From: Chloroflexota bacterium
Lineage (GTDB): Bacteria; Chloroflexota; Anaerolineae; Caldilineales; Caldilineaceae
Direction: 5' to 3'
Length of the DNA: 16,972 nucleotides
NCBI GenBank assembly: GCA_018969295.1
Contig: JAGWYN010000068.1
Location: 1 to 16,972, forward strand
Below, piece after piece: positions 15,287 through 16,972 of the stretch; positions within the stretch are counted from its first letter, which is position 1; every line of letters starts with the position of its first letter. The notes under the pieces were generated by a model that worked only from the letters and a program-made list of their open reading frames with translations, searched no databases and was not told the DNA's origin. The translations under genes were made by a program, and so were the position numbers.

Positions 15287-16459
15287 TCACAGGGTAGGGA
15301 CGACTCGGGCCAGCCGGTCCAACATTTTTTCGAGATCCTGGGTGCGTTCGGCGATGCTGAAGCGCACATGCCCCTCCCCAGCCGGGCCGAAGGCGCTGCC
15401 CGGGGTTCCCACAACCAAGGCGTCGTCGATCAACGCCTGGGTGATCTCCAGGCTGCTCTTGCGCGTCTGGGTAAAGCGCGGAAAGACATAAAAAGCCCCT
15501 TCGATCGGTGGGCACTCGATCCCAGGGATCTCCTCGAAGGCATCGAGCACCATCCGGCGACGTTGGTCGTAGACTGCCCTCATCTCGGCGATGCAGCCCT
15601 GAGGCCCGTTGAGCGCTGCCACACCGGCCGCCATCGTGAAGCTGGCTGCCGACTGCGCGCTGTGGGTCTGATAGACCCGGGCAAGCTTCACGATCGGCTC
15701 GGGGCCGGCCAGCCAGCCCAGCCGCCAGCCGGTCATCGCATAGGCTTTGCTGAAGCCGTTGACAATCACCGTTCGTTCGGCCATACCTGGTTCGACCGCC
15801 AGGCTGGCAGCGACGTGGCCCTCATAGACGAGATGCTCGTAGATTTCGTCGCTGATCACGTAGAGATCAAAAGCGACAGCGACCTGCACGATTGCGTCGA
15901 TCTCCGCCCGCGTCAGCACGCGGCCGGTCGGGTTGTTGGGGCTGTTGACCATCAACACCTTGGTGCGCGGCGTGATGGCCCGTTCGAGCAGGTCAGCGCT
16001 GATTCGAAAATGTTCGTCCCCTGAAAGTGCGACCCGCACCGGGTTGGCACGGTGCAGCAGGACCATCGGCGCGTAAGAAACCCAGGAAGGATCCAAAATC
16101 AAGACATCGTCGCCCGCTTCGAGCAGCGCTGCCAGGGTGGCAAAGAGGGCCCACTTGGCCCCTGGCGTGACCATCACCTGGCCGGGCGTCACGTGGTGGA
16201 CGTTGTTCTCACGCTTGAGTTTGGCGACAATTGCCTCCAACAACGCTGGGGTCCCAAAAGCAGGCGGATAGTGGGTGTCGCCCGCCTGGATTGCCGCCAG
16301 GCCAGCCTCGACAATATGGCGCGGTGTATCAAAGTCGGGCTCGCCGCCAGCCAGATTGACGACATCCTTGCCAGCGGCTCGCAGCTCGCGCCCGCGCTGC
16401 ATCATCATCGTCGTCGGCGATGGCGGCACCCCCGCGAGGGTGGAAGAGATCGGTTGCAT
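15287..16459 (-). CDS. Class I/II pyridoxal-phosphate aminotransferase (aspartate aminotransferase-like)
   Basis: A 390-residue fold-type I aminotransferase that moves amino groups between an amino acid and a 2-oxo acid. Motifs are LAGGEPDFDTP (36-46), the YPPAFGTPALLEA start of the small domain, NNPTG (175-179), Asp204 and Tyr207 in SDEIYEHL, the PLP lysine Lys238 in GFSKAYAMTGWRLGW, and the carboxylate-binding Arg366 in HVRFS. This is the pattern of subgroup I-gamma aspartate/aromatic aminotransferases (AspC/YugH-like). The ATG at 16459 follows AAAGG with 5 nt spacing. It is the first gene of the operon with the phosphatase and pgi. Exact amino-acid specificity cannot be read. Confidence 0.92.
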   Translation of the reverse strand: MQPISSTLAGVPPSPTTMMMQRGRELRAAGKDVVNLAGGEPDFDTPRHIVEAGLAAIQAGDTHYPPAFGTPALLEAIVAKLKRENNVHHVTPGQVMVTPGAKWALFATLAALLEAGDDVLILDPSWVSYAPMVLLHRANPVRVALSGDEHFRISADLLERAITPRTKVLMVNSPNNPTGRVLTRAEIDAIVQVAVAFDLYVISDEIYEHLVYEGHVAASLAVEPGMAERTVIVNGFSKAYAMTGWRLGWLAGPEPIVKLARVYQTHSAQSAASFTMAAGVAALNGPQGCIAEMRAVYDQRRRMVLDAFEEIPGIECPPIEGAFYVFPRFTQTRKSSLEITQALIDDALVVGTPGSAFGPAGEGHVRFSIAERTQDLEKMLDRLARVVPTL

Positions 16460-16485
16460 ACAAACCTTTCTATTGGATCAGCATC

Positions 16486-16491
16486 ATTCTA
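16486..16491 (-). promoter_or_regulatory. -10 box for the aminotransferase-phosphatase-pgi operon
   Basis: The minus strand reads TGTAGAATGATG, with TAGAAT as a -10 hexamer. A start near 16479 gives a leader of about 20 nt that includes the AAAGG ribosome site. The GTAGAATG core is shared with the Yip1 and photolyase promoters. The -35 is weak. Confidence 0.45.
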
Positions 16492-16582
16492 CAGACAGTT
16501 TACGCCGTCGGCATCGTGGTCGACATCGTGGTCGGCCAGCCCCATTATATCGCAAACGCCCCAAAACCCGACAGCACGGCAC

Positions 16583-16610
16583 CGAAAGAGGGCCGCAGCG
16601 CCCTCTTTCG
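16583..16610. repeat. Perfect 11-bp inverted repeat (hairpin)
   Basis: CGAAAGAGGGC (16583-16593) and GCCCTCTTTCG (16600-16610) pair fully around a 6-nt CGCAGC loop. No T-run follows on either strand, so it is not a standard intrinsic terminator. Confidence 0.6.
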
Positions 16611-16724
16611 CCCGCTGCTCGCCGCACGCCCCCGGCGCCTCGACGAGCTCAGCCCCACAGAGGGAGAGGGCACACGAGAAACTCGGTTTCTTGAACCTTC
16701 GCTCTCTGCCGACGCATGGCAGTT

Positions 16725-16752
16725 CTAAAGTCGTGCGCCCCGAACTTTGAAC
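16725..16752. repeat. Short dispersed repeat, second copy at 11625-11643 and 11765-11774
   Basis: CTAAAGTCGTGCGCCCCGA followed by AACTTTGAAC. The first part matches 11625-11643 at 18 of 19 bases and the second matches 11765-11774 exactly. In this copy the two parts are fused and form an imperfect inverted repeat. Confidence 0.45.
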
Positions 16753-16787
16753 TACACCACAGCCTCTGGCCAGGCCTGCCGGCCTGC

Positions 16788-16972
16788 CAGGGCAATCGCG
16801 TCTCAATTCATCATGAGCGTGAGTAGCCGTATAAGATAGTCATGATCCCAGGTTGCCTTGAGGCGCTTGTTTTTGATGCCGAGTTTGACGGTCTTGTCCT
16901 GTTTGAGCAGGCTGAGAGCCATCCGCCGCAGGGTGGCCATGTTTTCAGCGCCATTGTCTTTGCGGAGGCGGG
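16788..16972 (-). mobile_element. 3' end of an ISAs1-family insertion sequence (truncated by window)
   Basis: The element is defined by the transposase C-terminus at 16803-16972. Its outer end is placed at CAGGGCAATCGC (16788-16799) because ISAs1-type ends usually lie within tens of bases of the transposase stop; this boundary is an inference. The other end and the target duplication lie outside the window. The visible part is less GC-rich than the neighbouring genes. Confidence 0.5.
16803..16972 (-). CDS. ISAs1 family transposase, C-terminal fragment
   Basis: The last 55 codons of a transposase, read leftward to a TGA at 16805-16803; the 5' part lies beyond the window. The fragment contains KDNGAENMATLRRMALSLLK and KRLKATWDHDYLIRLL, which match the conserved C-terminus of ISAs1-family DDE transposases (pattern GAEN-LRR-A-N-LK ... 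KR-KA-WD--YL). The catalytic residues lie in the missing part, so activity cannot be judged. It was recognised by translating the edge of the window. Confidence 0.8.
   Translation of the reverse strand, partial: RLRKDNGAENMATLRRMALSLLKQDKTVKLGIKNKRLKATWDHDYLIRLLTLMMN

Larger units (their letters stand above)
16460..16802. other. Repeat-rich intergenic stretch next to an IS end
   Basis: No gene is convincing here; a 105-codon minus-strand frame (16489-16806) starts inside the IS end and has no family signal. The stretch holds the operon promoter, a perfect 11-bp hairpin (16583-16610), a CTCGACGAGCTCAG block (16639-16652) resembling a repeat common in bacterial genomes, the GAAACTCGGTTTC inverted repeat (16678-16690), and an AGTTC(T)AAAGT / ACTTTGAACT inverted repeat (16721-16753). 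Confidence 0.55.

Noticed and set aside
12938..16024. A 1028-codon open frame on the plus strand
   Set aside because: It lies antisense to pgi, the phosphatase and the aminotransferase, all of which have clear motifs. Its translation is His/Gln/Arg-rich with no recognisable domain, as expected for a stop-poor antisense frame in GC-rich DNA.
16489..16806. A 105-codon minus-strand frame
   Set aside because: It starts inside the IS end, crosses several repeats and the operon promoter, and has no recognisable domain or ribosome site.
1..16972. A defence system, CRISPR array, phage module or biosynthetic cluster
   Set aside because: Reading every plausible gene on both strands gave only metabolic, membrane, protease, repair and transposase functions. 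No spaced direct repeats or hallmark effector genes were found.

Overview
The window is GC-rich, densely packed bacterial DNA with short gaps and several overlapping stop/start codons. The gene set suggests a Chloroflexota-type genome (Anaerolineae/Caldilineae-like): Yip1-like membrane proteins, a secreted subtilase with a 'YLPW' linker, a fused class II aldolase/short-chain dehydrogenase, and DUF4129 and DUF6159 membrane proteins. This assignment is an inference from gene content; there is no rRNA or other marker gene here to confirm it. No tRNA, rRNA or CRISPR array was found.

Layout. (1) 156-1624, minus: two Yip1-type membrane proteins joined by a 1-nt stop/start overlap, with their own extended -10 promoter. 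(2) 1739-7263, minus: in transcription order, a bifunctional aldolase/dehydrogenase, an HD-domain nucleotidase-like protein, a secreted S8 protease, and a MoaB-type molybdopterin adenylyltransferase that overlaps the protease stop by 1 nt. (3) 7264-7639: a divergent control region. It has a strong plus-strand sigma70-type promoter with an A/T palindrome in the UP-element position. The predicted transcript begins directly with a long hairpin. (4) 7640-10013, plus: a two-domain VOC (CatE-like) protein and a multi-pass DUF4129 membrane protein, overlapping by 8 nt. (5) 9938-11533, minus: an iron-sulfur bacterial cryptochrome/(6-4) photolyase whose 3' end overlaps the DUF4129 gene convergently. 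(6) 11885-12784, plus: a DUF6159 membrane protein behind a TTGACA promoter. (7) 12869-16459, minus: an aminotransferase, histidine-phosphatase and glucose-6-phosphate isomerase operon, ending at a strong bidirectional terminator. (8) 16460-16972: a gene-free stretch with several short inverted repeats, then the 3' end of an ISAs1-family transposase cut by the window edge.

Most genes are housekeeping or scattered metabolism: hexose-phosphate isomerisation, amino-acid transamination, cofactor synthesis, sugar aldol cleavage with NAD(P)-linked oxidation, DNA photorepair and extracellular proteolysis. I see no defence island, secondary-metabolite cluster or phage module. The least explained signals are the structured leader RNA at 7447-7551, a GTAGAATG promoter motif shared by three transcription units (one of which would give a nearly leaderless photolyase mRNA), and short repeats shared by the two longest plain gaps.
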